From: Cryobacterium glucosi
Lineage (GTDB): Bacteria > Actinomycetota > Actinomycetes > Actinomycetales > Microbacteriaceae
NCBI RefSeq assembly: GCF_004402235.1
Contig: NZ_SOFS01000031.1
Span: forward strand, 10,087 to 74,086
Direction of reading: 5' to 3'
Length of the DNA: 64,000 nt
Shown: positions 1 through 7,914 of the stretch, in pieces
Numbering within the stretch: the stretch's first letter is position 1
Layout of the letters: every line of letters starts with the position of its first letter
The notes under the pieces: model-generated
Told to the model about the DNA's origin: nothing
The model's input: only the letters and a program-made list of their open reading frames with translations
Databases searched by the model: none
Program-made: the position numbers and the translations under genes

Positions 1-26
1 GGGGGGGGGGTGCGTGTCTGCCCGGC

Positions 27-1107
27 TCATGGTGTGGTTGTGGCCGCCGGCGGGAAACCCGCCTGGGGTGAGGTTCGTAGGGAAGGCTTCCCGTCTTTCC
101 AGGTGGTGAGGATGTGGTCGGCCATCCGGCCGTCCAGGGTCAGGCAGGTGTTGGCGCCGAACGTGATGTCGGCGACGGCGACGGCGACGGCGACGGGGTC
201 GTCGTGGGCGAGGAGCCGGCCAGGTCGCGGCCGGCGATTTGTTCGTGTACGGCATCTGCTTCGACCTGTTCGTCAAAGTATTCGGTGACCGCGTCATCGA
301 AACCGAGGCGTTGGAAACCGTCGGCGTAGAGTCGATTCGGGATCGCGGACGTCATCTCGAACGCCGCCAAGTGCCCCACCAACGCGCCCACAAGGCGACG
401 ATTCAACCCGAACAGGGACATCGTGTTGAACGAGGCCAGGGTGATTGCCGGCACCGCGTCCACATACGCCCCGTAACGGTCGTCGAGCCCGACGCCGCGC
501 ATCGTGGCGGCGAAGAGCACCGAATACATCCGCTCCACCCGGCCGCCCCCGTACTCGTCGGCCTGAATCTCGATCAGGGCCGCCTTTGCCCGCCCGGTGA
601 GGCGCGGGATCGCCGAGGAATGCGGGTCGGCCTCTTTGAGGGTATACACGGAGCGGTGCACGATGAATTCGATGGCTTGTTCCCGGGTGGCCGTTCGTGC
701 CAGGTTCCGGGCCAGGCTGGGGTCCGGATGGGTGCCGGTGAGGGTGAAGAGCGCAGACCCGTTGGGGCACGGTACGGCGAAGCTGCGCCTCGAGGGCCCG
801 TTCAATCATGATCCGGGCGCTGATGGTGTCGGGGTGCCATCCCCAGTCCTCGTCGCCGGGAATGACGCCGCCGTAGTGCAGGCCGTAGAGCAGGAACAGG
901 GTGAATTGAACGTCGTCGTCGACCAGAATGTCGCCCCCGTTCTCAAGGGCGCCGGCTACGACAACGCCAAAGCCGTCCAGGAGGGCCTCAGGCGCTCCCG
1001 CGCCCGGGCGGTCGGGACCGGAACAAAGCTTTGAGGAGCTGCTCGCTGAGCGGTCCGCGCGCCGAGAAGAGAACGCGGGGGAGAGTGTTCGTGATGCCGG
1101 GAATCAC
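27..1107 (-). pseudogene. Iron-containing redox enzyme family protein, frameshifted
   Basis: Read from the right, three or four frames join into one protein of the haem-oxygenase-like iron-containing redox enzyme family. Segment 1 starts at a GTG near 1107 (LPRVLFSARGPLSEQLL). Segment 2 covers about 980-780 (DVQFTLFLLYGLHYGG, GDEDWGWHPD). Segment 3 covers about 780-215 (HRSVYTLKEADPHS, EIQADEYGGGR, FFDEHVEAD-like FDEQVEADAVHEQ). Segment 4 runs to a TGA at 27-29 (TCLTLDGRMADHIL). The Glu/His-rich helices that bind the di-iron site are present, so the gene is recent. At least three frame changes (about 975, 775 and 215) make it a pseudogene or a poorly read contig end. Family identity is from memory of homologues; the exact substrate is unknown. 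Confidence 0.75.
171..196. repeat. GGCGAC hexamer tandem repeat
   Basis: Four perfect GGCGAC units in a row, followed by GG. On the minus strand this encodes an Ala-Val run inside the C-terminal part of the redox-enzyme pseudogene, just beside one of its frame changes. A slippage-prone tract like this is a natural site for both mutation and sequencing error. Confidence 0.85.
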
Positions 1108-1215
1108 GGGGCTTCGATCAAGTGGTCGTGCTATCAAATCTTCTGGGGAGGTGGCGGCGCGTGCCTGTTCGGGGGCGGAGAGTGTTGCCGCCGAACAGGC
1201 CCGCGCCGGGTGGTG

Positions 1216-1237
1216 CCGGGTTGCGGGTGAAACCCGG
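1216..1237 (-). terminator. Hairpin downstream of the MscS-like gene
   Basis: CCGGGTT at 1216-1222 pairs with AACCCGG at 1231-1237 around an 8-base loop. It sits 10 bases past the stop codon of the minus-strand membrane gene ending at 1248. There is no T tract, so it may be a processing or Rho-assisted end rather than a classical intrinsic terminator. Confidence 0.45.
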
Positions 1238-1247
1238 GTGCTGTGTG

Positions 1248-2036
1248 TTAGCGGGCGTTGTTCATGCGGCGGGTGGTGCCGGCGTCGGTGGGGTTGAGTG
1301 TGTTGTGCACCTTGTACTTGGCCTGCTCGGCCTGTTCTTTCACGCTGGGCGCTTTTTGGGCTTCGAGGCGCATTTTCGGGGCTTCTTCTTCGGCCTTGGT
1401 GAGGTAGGACTCCCAGCGGGCTTGCATTGGCTTGATTAGGCCGCCGCCGGCGCCCACGATGATGACGCCCGCGATGATGGCCAGCACGGCGATCAGGATC
1501 GGGGTGGTCACGGTCGTGGCGACGTCGATCTGGTTCAGTGCCGCCGTCACGCCCAGGAACAAGATGAAGATGCTGGCAATGTTGGCGAGGACTTTCCCGT
1601 AGGACAAACCGCCCAGGGTTCCCTGGATCAGTGTTTTCGCGCCTGCCGCGACCGCTGCGGCGATGACGATGATGATGATCGCGACGATGATTTTCGGCAA
1701 GAACGCGATGATGCCAGCGAGCAGGTCGCTGACCGGGTTGGGTCCAAAGACGCCGAACGCGAACTGCAACACGAACAGCACCAGCGTGTAGTACAGGATC
1801 TTTCCGATGATGTCGGAGGCGTCCAGGGCGGAGCCCGCCAGGGCCTTCTTGACTCCGCCGCGTTCCACGATCCGGTCAAAGCCGACCTTGTCCAGCAGTC
1901 GTGCCAGCGCTTTGGAGATCAGTTTCGCCACGACAAGTCCGACAATCAGAATGACCAGGAACAGCAAGAGTTTGGGGACGAAGTCGATCAGAGTGGCCAG
2001 CCCACCCGCGAGAGCGGTAGTGAATTCGATAGGCAT
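1248..2036 (-). CDS. MscS TM-helix (CmpX-like) membrane protein
   Basis: A 262-residue protein that begins MPIEFTTALAGG. The ATG at 2036 is preceded by a GGAGG box 7 bases upstream, so this start is preferred over upstream in-frame codons. It has about five hydrophobic helices (residues 15-35, 80-100, 105-135, 150-170, 175-200). The repeated FVPKLLLFLVILIVGLVVAK / FLPKIIVAIIIIVIAAAVAA pattern is typical of proteins built from the mechanosensitive-channel conserved TM helix. The tail is charged (KAEEEAPKMRLEAQKAP) and probably cytoplasmic. There is no MscS beta domain, so it is more likely a membrane scaffold or minor channel than a full MscS. It lies downstream of the sigma/Gls24 genes in the same direction, which suggests a shared envelope-stress role. 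Confidence 0.8.
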   Translation of the reverse strand: MPIEFTTALAGGLATLIDFVPKLLLFLVILIVGLVVAKLISKALARLLDKVGFDRIVERGGVKKALAGSALDASDIIGKILYYTLVLFVLQFAFGVFGPNPVSDLLAGIIAFLPKIIVAIIIIVIAAAVAAGAKTLIQGTLGGLSYGKVLANIASIFILFLGVTAALNQIDVATTVTTPILIAVLAIIAGVIIVGAGGGLIKPMQARWESYLTKAEEEAPKMRLEAQKAPSVKEQAEQAKYKVHNTLNPTDAGTTRRMNNAR

Positions 2037-2254
2037 GTCAACCTCCAGGGTTGGATTGGGCCGACGGGTCGGCACGATGTAGTCGGAAACGACGGCGTGT
2101 GGCAGTTCAAGCGCGCCGCATGTCAAGCGCACCGCACGCATTTCTTCGGAAAGGCCGAAGAACGCAGCGCACAAGGCGCGAATTGTCACACAGCTCTGGG
2201 TAAGACGTACGACGTCGGTGATTCCTCACGCGCGGATCCGAAATCGTGGGAACG

Positions 2255-2584
2255 TCAGTCGATGCTGGCGACCGTGACGCTGATGGTGTCGATCGGTTCA
2301 GCGGCCCGGATGGCCGGGTTGGCGGCGATCGTGTCGTACACGAGGCGAGACACCGAGGCCGCGGATTTCGTGTCGGCGACACCGATGCGCGCGGAAACGC
2401 TCAGTCCGGCGTGTCCGTTGGAGACCGAGACGAGAGGGGGGGACACCGTGCGGGTAGTGATTGCGTCAACGACGGCTCCAACGATCGTCGCGAGCAGCGG
2501 CGCGGTCGGGTACAGGGTGCTCACGCCCGGCACGGCGCGTACGGCGGTTTCCAGGTCTGCAGCGAGAGCGGTGGTATCCGTCAC
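2255..2584 (-). CDS. Gls24/Asp23-associated small protein
   Basis: A 109-residue soluble protein. The core SARIGVADTKSAASVSRLVYDTIAA and the alternating hydrophobic beta pattern (TISVTVASI at the C-terminus) resemble the Asp23/Gls24 fold, though weakly. Its ATG overlaps the stop of the upstream gene (ATGA at 2581-2584), so it is translationally coupled to it and to the ECF sigma factor. It probably belongs to the same alkaline/envelope-stress regulon as the divergent operon at 3909-6133. Its exact role is unknown. Confidence 0.65.
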   Translation of the reverse strand: MTDTTALAADLETAVRAVPGVSTLYPTAPLLATIVGAVVDAITTRTVSPPLVSVSNGHAGLSVSARIGVADTKSAASVSRLVYDTIAANPAIRAAEPIDTISVTVASID

Positions 2585-3222
2585 GGTGTGTCCTGTCCGA
2601 TTTCGGGATCGTGCCGGGTGAGGTAAATGTTTTGAATAGTTACGTCGATGGCCGCGATAGTGAGTTCGGTGTGCGCGCTCAACGCGGCTGCAACGGTTTG
2701 TCGGAGCTGCTCGGCGAGGGCCGGAATGCTCTCGCCCCGGTAAATGCTCGCGTTGATGGCGATCGTGATGGGCGCCCCCGGCGTGGCGAGGTCACCGTCG
2801 AGTCGGCAGCGGCCGACGATGAGGTTGGCGACGGTATCGCCGGCCGCGCGCACGAGTCCGCGTACGGCTCCCTCGGTGACGAAAAGTCGGGCGTGCGGCG
2901 AGGGATGTTCGAGGGGTATGTCGCGTCCGGATCGGGCGTCGCGCACGATTCCGTCCATGATCGCGGTGACCCAGCTGTCGTCGCGCACGTCTGCCCGGTC
3001 GGCTTCGTCCTGGAGTAGGGAACTCATCGCGGAGCTCAGGCGCTCCAGCGAAGCGAGAGCGATTTGACACGCCGGGGACGTGTCGATCGACAGGTTGGCG
3101 GGTACCCGGCCGCGGTCAAGGTAGTCGTTGAGTTCCTCGATGGTGTGGCCATCGAGGTGGCCAGGCTCATTGTCGGAGAGGTACCAGTCCGAGGTGGCAT
3201 CGGGCATGTTCGGTGGTGTCAT
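2581..3222 (-). CDS. Gls24-like protein, sigma-factor partner
   Basis: A 213-residue protein overlapping the sigma-factor stop by ATGA (3219-3222). Residues 20-75 (GHTIEELNDYLDRGR, then SPACQIALASLERL) look like the short helical N-terminus of actinobacterial anti-sigma-like or sigma-linked proteins. Residues 110-205 (LFVTEGAVRGLVRAAGDTVAN...) follow an Asp23/Gls24-type alternating pattern that ends TIAAIDVTIQNIYL. Position directly after an ECF sigma gene fits a cognate regulator, but there is no HxxxCxxC zinc motif, so an anti-sigma assignment is inference only. It may simply be an Asp23 family structural protein controlled by that sigma. Confidence 0.6.
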   Translation of the reverse strand: MTPPNMPDATSDWYLSDNEPGHLDGHTIEELNDYLDRGRVPANLSIDTSPACQIALASLERLSSAMSSLLQDEADRADVRDDSWVTAIMDGIVRDARSGRDIPLEHPSPHARLFVTEGAVRGLVRAAGDTVANLIVGRCRLDGDLATPGAPITIAINASIYRGESIPALAEQLRQTVAAALSAHTELTIAAIDVTIQNIYLTRHDPEIGQDTP

Positions 3223-3785
3223 CGCCAGGCCTCCATCTCGCGGATCAGAGTTTTGCGGGCGCGGGCGAGAAGGCCGCGGATCGTGGAGACAGGTAAGTCG
3301 AGTTCTTCAGCGATCTCGGCATAACTGTAGTCCCCGAATTCTTTTAGTTCCCAGCATCGACGCTGATTTGTGGGTAGCTCGGACAACACCTGGGACAGTG
3401 CCTCGCTCCGCGAGAGCGCCTCAACCGCAGTGATCGGCGAGTGATGGTCCGGTGCGGGCACGTCGAGGTTGTCGAGACTGGAATGGTGTCGCCTGGCGCG
3501 GATCCGATCGATGCTCTTGTGGCTGACGATGCGCATCAGCCACCCCTTCGCCAGAGCGGGATTTTCCAGGGTCGGCAGCTTCGCCCACGCGGTGATGAAC
3601 GTTTCCTGGACGACGTCATCTGCTTCGTCGTTGGATCCCAGGATCCGGGTCGCGTAGGCGCGCATCAGGGGGCCGTGCCGGCGCACGAGCACCTCGAACG
3701 CCCGGATATCACCGTCAACGGTGCGCTCGACCAAGGTTCGGTCGTCAGCATGCTCAAGCAGAGCCCTGATCTGGCTGTCTGGCAC
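3219..3785 (-). CDS. ECF-type RNA polymerase sigma factor
   Basis: A 188-residue sigma-70 protein. Region 2 is residues 20-90 (AFEVLVRRHGPLMRAYATRI, then DEADDVVQETFITAW and WLMRIVSHKSIDRIRARR). Region 4 is residues 125-185 (LSELPTNQRRCWELKEFG, YAEIAEELDLPVSTIRGLLA), a helix-turn-helix for the -35 box. The GTG at 3785 (preceded by a G-rich box) gives the usual family start PDSQIRALL. A GTG at 3818 with a GAGG box is the alternative. It faces the Asp23/Gls24 operon across about 120 bases and leads two Gls24-like genes, so it is the obvious candidate activator of both sides. No classical zinc anti-sigma gene lies adjacent. Confidence 0.9.
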   Translation of the reverse strand: MPDSQIRALLEHADDRTLVERTVDGDIRAFEVLVRRHGPLMRAYATRILGSNDEADDVVQETFITAWAKLPTLENPALAKGWLMRIVSHKSIDRIRARRHHSSLDNLDVPAPDHHSPITAVEALSRSEALSQVLSELPTNQRRCWELKEFGDYSYAEIAEELDLPVSTIRGLLARARKTLIREMEAWR

Positions 3786-3908
3786 GGCCGCCCCCCTGTT
3801 CGCTGGGAACACTAGCACCTCGCGTGACGAAGTGACCTTCCTTTACGACTACACCATAACCAACATAATTCCCCCGGTCCCGGGGCGGACAACACAGGAG
3901 CGTCACTC

Positions 3909-4343
3909 ATGAACAATCCCACGTCACCGACTCTTTCCCCCACCTCGAGTTCCGCAGCCGCCGCCGGGCGGGGTAAGACCGTGATCAACGACGCGGTCGT
4001 GGCGAAAATCGCCGGCATCGCAGCCCGGGAGGTCTCTGGCGTGCATGCCCTCGGCGGTGGTGCCGCGCGGGCTCTCGGCGCCATCCGGGACGCCCTGAAC
4101 ACTACTGACGTCAGCCAGGGCATCAGCGTCGAAGTGGGCGAAACCCAGGTTGCAGCGGACGTCACGATCGTGGCGGAGTACCCGGTGGCCCTGCAGGATG
4201 TGGCCGACCGGGTTCGGTCCGCGGTGATCGGCGCCATCGAAGACCTCGTCGGCATGGACGTCACCGAGGTGAACGTCACCATCAACGACGTGCACCTGCC
4301 CAGCGATGACAAGGACCAGAAAGCCGAGGCGCGAGTCCAATGA
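3909..4343 (+). CDS. Asp23/Gls24 family envelope stress response protein
   Basis: A 144-residue protein with the full Asp23 core. VINDAVVAKIAGIAAREVSGVHALG is the family N-terminal helix, followed by the beta pattern GISVEVGETQVAADVTIVAEYP, then VADRVRSAVIGAIEDLVGMDVTEVNVTINDVHL. Asp23 proteins sit under the membrane and protect cell-wall homeostasis under alkaline stress. The start has an AGGAG box 8 bases upstream. It is the first gene of a five-gene operon in which every junction overlaps (ATGA or GTGA), and it is divergent from an ECF sigma gene that probably controls it. Confidence 0.92.
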   Translation: MNNPTSPTLSPTSSSAAAAGRGKTVINDAVVAKIAGIAAREVSGVHALGGGAARALGAIRDALNTTDVSQGISVEVGETQVAADVTIVAEYPVALQDVADRVRSAVIGAIEDLVGMDVTEVNVTINDVHLPSDDKDQKAEARVQ

Positions 4344-4534
4344 ACACGGCCACGAAAACAGGCGCCCTGCTGGGCGCCGTGCTCGCGCTGACGTGGCTCG
4401 TCTTCGGGTTCTGGCCGTTCTTCTTCGTGGCCGTGGCCATGGGCGTGGGAGCGACCCTCGGGCGGATTATCGAAGGCAAACTGAGCGTGGCCCGCCTCGT
4501 CGACGCCTTCCGCGGCACCCGATCCTCCTCATGA
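4340..4534 (+). CDS. Small DUF2273-like membrane protein
   Basis: A 64-residue protein with two adjacent hydrophobic helices (residues 8-22 and 24-42, turning at GFWPFF). A Gly-rich second helix (VAMGVGATLGRIIEGKLS) and a basic tail follow. Small proteins of this size and shape accompany Asp23 genes widely and act as membrane anchors for Asp23 (the AmaP/DUF2273 role). It overlaps the Asp23 stop by ATGA. Function is assigned from context and topology rather than from a specific motif. Confidence 0.75.
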   Translation: MNTATKTGALLGAVLALTWLVFGFWPFFFVAVAMGVGATLGRIIEGKLSVARLVDAFRGTRSSS

Positions 4535-4944
4535 CCACCCTGACCCCGGTGGCACCGTCCCTTCCTGTGTTACAGCTCGCTCCCGGTCTCGTTCCGCCCG
4601 GTCGTGGCCGGACAACCGTGTCCACGCGCGCTCTGAACAGGCTGGTGTCCGCCGTCGCGGCCGAGGCCCTCGGAGTGAGCGTGGCGACGGTGGGTACGAC
4701 GATCACCGATGACCGGGGCAGTCTTGCCCTGACCGTCAGCGCCCCGATCCCGATCCTCTCTCTCACCCGGGTGGCCCGTGACCCGTTGATCGTGCCGCGG
4801 TCTGGCGGGACGATTCTGGAGCGCGCCGAGCAAGCCCGGCAGCACATTCATCACCGTGCGGGGGAGTTGACCGGATCCGTCGTCTCCTGCGTAAGTGTGC
4901 AGCTCACCGGCGTCGACTTCAAAGCAGAGGACCGGGTCACGTGA
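4531..4944 (+). CDS. Asp23 operon protein of unknown function
   Basis: A 137-residue soluble protein. The ATG at 4531 overlaps the upstream stop (ATGA), which fixes the start; longer in-frame readings start inside the Asp23 gene and are not credible. The central part (VSAVAAEALGVSVATVGTTITDD, then LALTVSAPIP) has an Asp23-like helix-strand pattern, and the C-terminus ends in a strand (VVSCVSVQLTGVDF). It is likely another diverged Gls24-type subunit. No catalytic motif is seen. Confidence 0.65.
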   Translation: MTTLTPVAPSLPVLQLAPGLVPPGRGRTTVSTRALNRLVSAVAAEALGVSVATVGTTITDDRGSLALTVSAPIPILSLTRVARDPLIVPRSGGTILERAEQARQHIHHRAGELTGSVVSCVSVQLTGVDFKAEDRVT

Positions 4945-5522
4945 CCACATACCGTTCCACCTATAAGCGGATCAGCCGCCGCGAGCTGCATTCGCCGCGT
5001 TCGGTAGCAGCAATCACACTTGCCATCCTGATCAGTGCCGTCTGCCTGTGGCTGATGAGCGAGATCGTGCTGCACCTGCTCGGCCGGCCCGGCCTACTCG
5101 CCACCCCCTCCGAGATCGCCCACACGGTTGCGGGTGTCGGATCTGCCCCGCCGGCCCTCGTGGGCGGGATCGGTGTCGCCGCCGTCCTGATCGGGGTCCT
5201 GCTGCTGTTCCTGGCCGTCGCACCGGGCCGGCGTTCCCGGCATTTGCTGGCTATCGCGCGGGCCGTGACCATCGTCGATAGCGAGGTCATCGCCTCCGCC
5301 CTGGCCCGGGACGCCGCCCGCGCTGCGGGAGTAGCGCCGGACAACGCACGGGTAACCGTGACAGGCCGACGGGTGACGGTGCACCTCACCCCGACCTCCG
5401 GAACCCCGGTTGACCAGACGGCCGCCCTCACCGCCGTCCAGGGACACTTGCATGAACTGGGACTGCGGCGCGTGCTGCAGCCCCAAGTCGTCGTGGCCGC
5501 CGTGGGAAAGGTCGGTGAATGA
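4941..5522 (+). CDS. DUF6286-like membrane protein of the Asp23 operon
   Basis: A 193-residue protein starting at a GTG that overlaps the previous stop. The N-terminus is basic (YKRISRRELHSPRS), followed by TM helix 1 (residues 22-47) and TM helix 2 (residues 72-97). The C-terminal cytoplasmic domain (VTIVDSEVIASALARDAARAAGV, then ARVTVTGRRVTVHL) is an Asp23-like fold. This layout (two TM helices plus an Asp23-like domain) matches actinobacterial DUF6286 proteins found in Asp23 operons, and would tether Asp23 assemblies to the membrane. Confidence 0.75.
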   Translation: MTTYRSTYKRISRRELHSPRSVAAITLAILISAVCLWLMSEIVLHLLGRPGLLATPSEIAHTVAGVGSAPPALVGGIGVAAVLIGVLLLFLAVAPGRRSRHLLAIARAVTIVDSEVIASALARDAARAAGVAPDNARVTVTGRRVTVHLTPTSGTPVDQTAALTAVQGHLHELGLRRVLQPQVVVAAVGKVGE

Positions 5523-6133
5523 ACTCCACTAACCGTGTCCTCAACCGGCTGTTCATTTTGGTGGTCGGCCTCGTCATTTTCAGCGGCGGCGCAGCCTTGC
5601 TGCTGGTGGCGATCGCAGGGCCCGTCCGTGATACCTGGACGCACTCGGCGGCGATCGGGGTTTCCGGGGTGACCCGGTGGCTGCGCGCCACTCCACTCCC
5701 CAACCAGCCCATGCCGATCAGCGGCAGCTGGTTGTGGCTGGTCGCACTTGCAGCCGGCGGGGCACTTATCATCCTGCTTGTCCTCTTCATCATCCGACAG
5801 GGCCACGGCCACACCCGCCAGCTCATCACCGTCGGCGGAAATGCCGGTATGGTTCTCGTCGACTCCCACGTCGCCGAGCACGCCATCCAGGACGCCCTCT
5901 CCGGCCGGCCGGAGCTTGTTGCCTCCCACGTCTCCACCTATCAGGTCAAACACCAATCGGTGTTGAAGGTGGCCATCACCTGCCGGCGCGGTATCTCGCC
6001 CCGGGAAGCCAGCCGCATAGTCACCGAGGTATTGGTCGCCTTCGACACTCTGCTCGGTGGGCAACTACCCGCCCTCGTACAGATCAGCGCTGGCATCCGC
6101 GCACGCACAACACAAACTACCCGCCTCCACTAA
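5519..6133 (+). CDS. AmaP-like alkaline shock membrane protein
   Basis: A 204-residue protein, last gene of the operon, overlapping the previous one by ATGA. TM helix 1 is residues 8-35 (LNRLFILVVGLVIFSGGAALLL) and TM helix 2 is residues 63-87. The soluble domain (VDSHVAEHAIQDALSGRPELVAS, then VTEVLVAFDTLLGGQLPALVQI) resembles the Asp23-like domain of AmaP anchors. It is probably a membrane partner of the Asp23 proteins made from the same transcript. A hairpin follows the stop codon. Confidence 0.7.
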   Translation: MNSTNRVLNRLFILVVGLVIFSGGAALLLVAIAGPVRDTWTHSAAIGVSGVTRWLRATPLPNQPMPISGSWLWLVALAAGGALIILLVLFIIRQGHGHTRQLITVGGNAGMVLVDSHVAEHAIQDALSGRPELVASHVSTYQVKHQSVLKVAITCRRGISPREASRIVTEVLVAFDTLLGGQLPALVQISAGIRARTTQTTRLH

Positions 6134-6143
6134 CTCCCATCCG

Positions 6144-6166
6144 TTCGGGAATCGGCCCATCCCGAA
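6144..6166 (+). terminator. Hairpin at the end of the Asp23 operon
   Basis: TTCGGGA at 6144-6150 pairs with TCCCGAA at 6160-6166 around a 9-base loop, 10 bases after the stop codon of the last operon gene. No U tract follows. Confidence 0.5.
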
Positions 6167-6337
6167 AGCACACGATCACCCGGGTTCGACTACCCACACG
6201 CCGGCAGCGCACCACCGAGACAACCCAGAACTTTGCTACCAACGCACAGCCCCGAAGACGTGTATATGCTTCGCTCGCCGGAGTTGTTGCCCCTGAACAT
6301 GTTCGCTCTCGCTCCATCAACCACGAAAGGCACCCTC

Positions 6338-6832
6338 ATGAAAGCATCGGCAGAATTGGGCTCCAACCTGCAATCCATCCTGGTAGACGTGATCGAATTG
6401 CATCTGCAGGGAAAGCAGGCGCACTGGAGTGTGGTCGGCCACAATTTTCGGGATCTGCATCTGCAACTCGATGAAATCATCGACGCCGCCCGCGCGTTCT
6501 CTGACGAACTGGCCGAACGCATGCGCGCGATCGACGCCCTGCCCGACGGTCGCAGCGAAACGGTGACGAAAGCCACCCACCTCCCGCCGTTTCCCGCAGG
6601 AGAAGTCGACACAGGAGACACGGTTGTTCTGATCACCGAACGCCTCACGGTTACCGTCGATAACATTCGTGCTGTGCACGATGCAGTCGATGCGGAAGAC
6701 CCCACCAGCGCAGACATTCTGCACGGAATCATCGAGAAGCTGGAGCAGTTCGTGTGGATGGTCAGCGCCGAAAACCGGGTCCCGCGGAAACCATCCAAAA
6801 AGACGCCCACCCGCCCCGCCGGGACGGCCTGA
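6338..6832 (+). CDS. dps: Dps family ferritin-like DNA protection protein
   Basis: A 164-residue protein. The ATG at 6338 has GAAAGG 8 bases upstream and gives the expected family N-terminus (MKASAELGSNLQSIL). The ferroxidase helix HWSVVGHNFRDLHLQLDEII (residues 27-46) carries the Dps His, Asp and Glu ligands. Residues 110-150 form the closing helices (TSADILHGIIEKLEQFVWMVSAE). Dps dodecamers oxidise iron and cover DNA in stationary phase or oxidative stress. The gene stands alone after the Asp23 operon, in keeping with a stress island. Confidence 0.92.
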   Translation: MKASAELGSNLQSILVDVIELHLQGKQAHWSVVGHNFRDLHLQLDEIIDAARAFSDELAERMRAIDALPDGRSETVTKATHLPPFPAGEVDTGDTVVLITERLTVTVDNIRAVHDAVDAEDPTSADILHGIIEKLEQFVWMVSAENRVPRKPSKKTPTRPAGTA

Positions 6833-6839
6833 CCGGCCC

Positions 6840-7802
6840 ATGATCAGACCCGAGCCCCTACGTCTCCGGCACCCCGCCGGACACGCAGCGGAGGCCAGCT
6901 TTCATGACTGCGCGGATGCGGCTTGGGCGGTGAACAGCAATGCCGAGCGGGCGCTTGCTCTGGCCGTAGAATTGTCCGGGACCGCTCCGCGGCCAGGGTC
7001 AGGCAAGACAGTGGAGTATTTCGAGGTCCTCGCGACGTTGGCGTGTTGCGACCATATAGCGGAGCGGGCAGCCCAAGCGCATTCGGACGCGTTGGCAATT
7101 GTGAATTAAGCCGGCGTCGAGCCGGCCGAACTCTTCCGCGCAGAAAACGCGGCGGCGGCGACGTGGGGTGTTTTCGCCGCTGAGGGTGCGGGGACCCATC
7201 TAACGGCGGACACCGGTATCTCGGGTTCTGGGTGGCGGCTGAACGGCACGAAACCGTGGTGTTCTCTCGCTGGCACACGTAGCTATGCGCTCGTCAGTGC
7301 GCACGTCACCGCCTCCAGCGGGCGACTATTCGCTGTGAGCCTCCGAGACCCGGGCGTCACACCCGACGTGGATACGTGGGTCAGTTAAGGGCTCCGTGCA
7401 GTTCCAAGCGGCCCGGTGTATTTTGATAACGTGCCGGCTGTGCCCGTGGGCGGTCCGGACTGGTACCTGAGCCGGCCCGGTTTCGCGTGGGGCGGGATTG
7501 TCGTTGCGGCGTGCTGGCTAGGAGGCGCGGTTGGCGTCGCCCGTCGGGTGTGGGCTGCTGCGTTGGAGAAGGATCCCGATCAGATCCCTGCGGCGCACCT
7601 GGGCGCGTTGGACGTGGCACTCACGGCCGCCCGGACCTCGTTGATCACCGCCGCAGAGCAGATCGATGCGGAACCGCAACAGGCGCGGACGGGGCGTATC
7701 TGGCAGCCCGGGTGCGAGGCCTGGTTGCAGAAGTCGTCTGTATTGATGTCGGTACACGTCTGCACGGAGGCATCTCGTCGTTTTGGGGTACACCCCAACT
7801 AG
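6840..7802 (+). pseudogene. Acyl-CoA-dehydrogenase-like gene with two in-frame stops
   Basis: One continuous frame from the ATG at 6840 to the TAG at 7800-7802 encodes about 318 residues of a compact acyl-CoA-dehydrogenase-like protein. Recognisable pieces in order are SGKTVEYFEVLATLACCDHIA, AENAAAATWGVFAAEGAGTHL, GWRLNGTKPWCSLAGT and GFAWGGIVVAACWLGGAVGVAR. The frame is interrupted only by TAA at 7107-7109 and TAA at 7386-7388, with no indels between. The family usually reads on as Ala-Glu-Ala or Ala-Val-Gly at these points, so both are nonsense changes in an otherwise well kept gene. It starts 7 bases after dps. Confidence 0.7.
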
Positions 7803-7914
7803 ACGTCAGGCCTACGTGGTCAAAGCCGTCAGGATAGGGTTCTATTCGGATTGGTTGACGGCCTTCGTTTCTGGGTTATAGAGTTCAACCTGACAGAAGA
7901 GGCAGGAGAACCCC

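Noticed and set aside
239-811. 190-codon plus-strand frame opposite the redox enzyme
   Set aside because: Its codons mirror a minus-strand family protein; there is no family match and no ribosome site. A typical GC-rich antisense shadow.
4961-6064. 367-codon minus-strand frame across the Asp23 operon
   Set aside because: It lies opposite two well supported overlapping genes, is rich in Arg/Pro/Gly, and matches nothing known.
6840-7802. Recoding of TAA (readthrough or special amino acid) in the ACAD-like gene
   Set aside because: TAA is not a known recoded codon in actinobacteria, and no recoding element is visible; nonsense mutation or base error is simpler.
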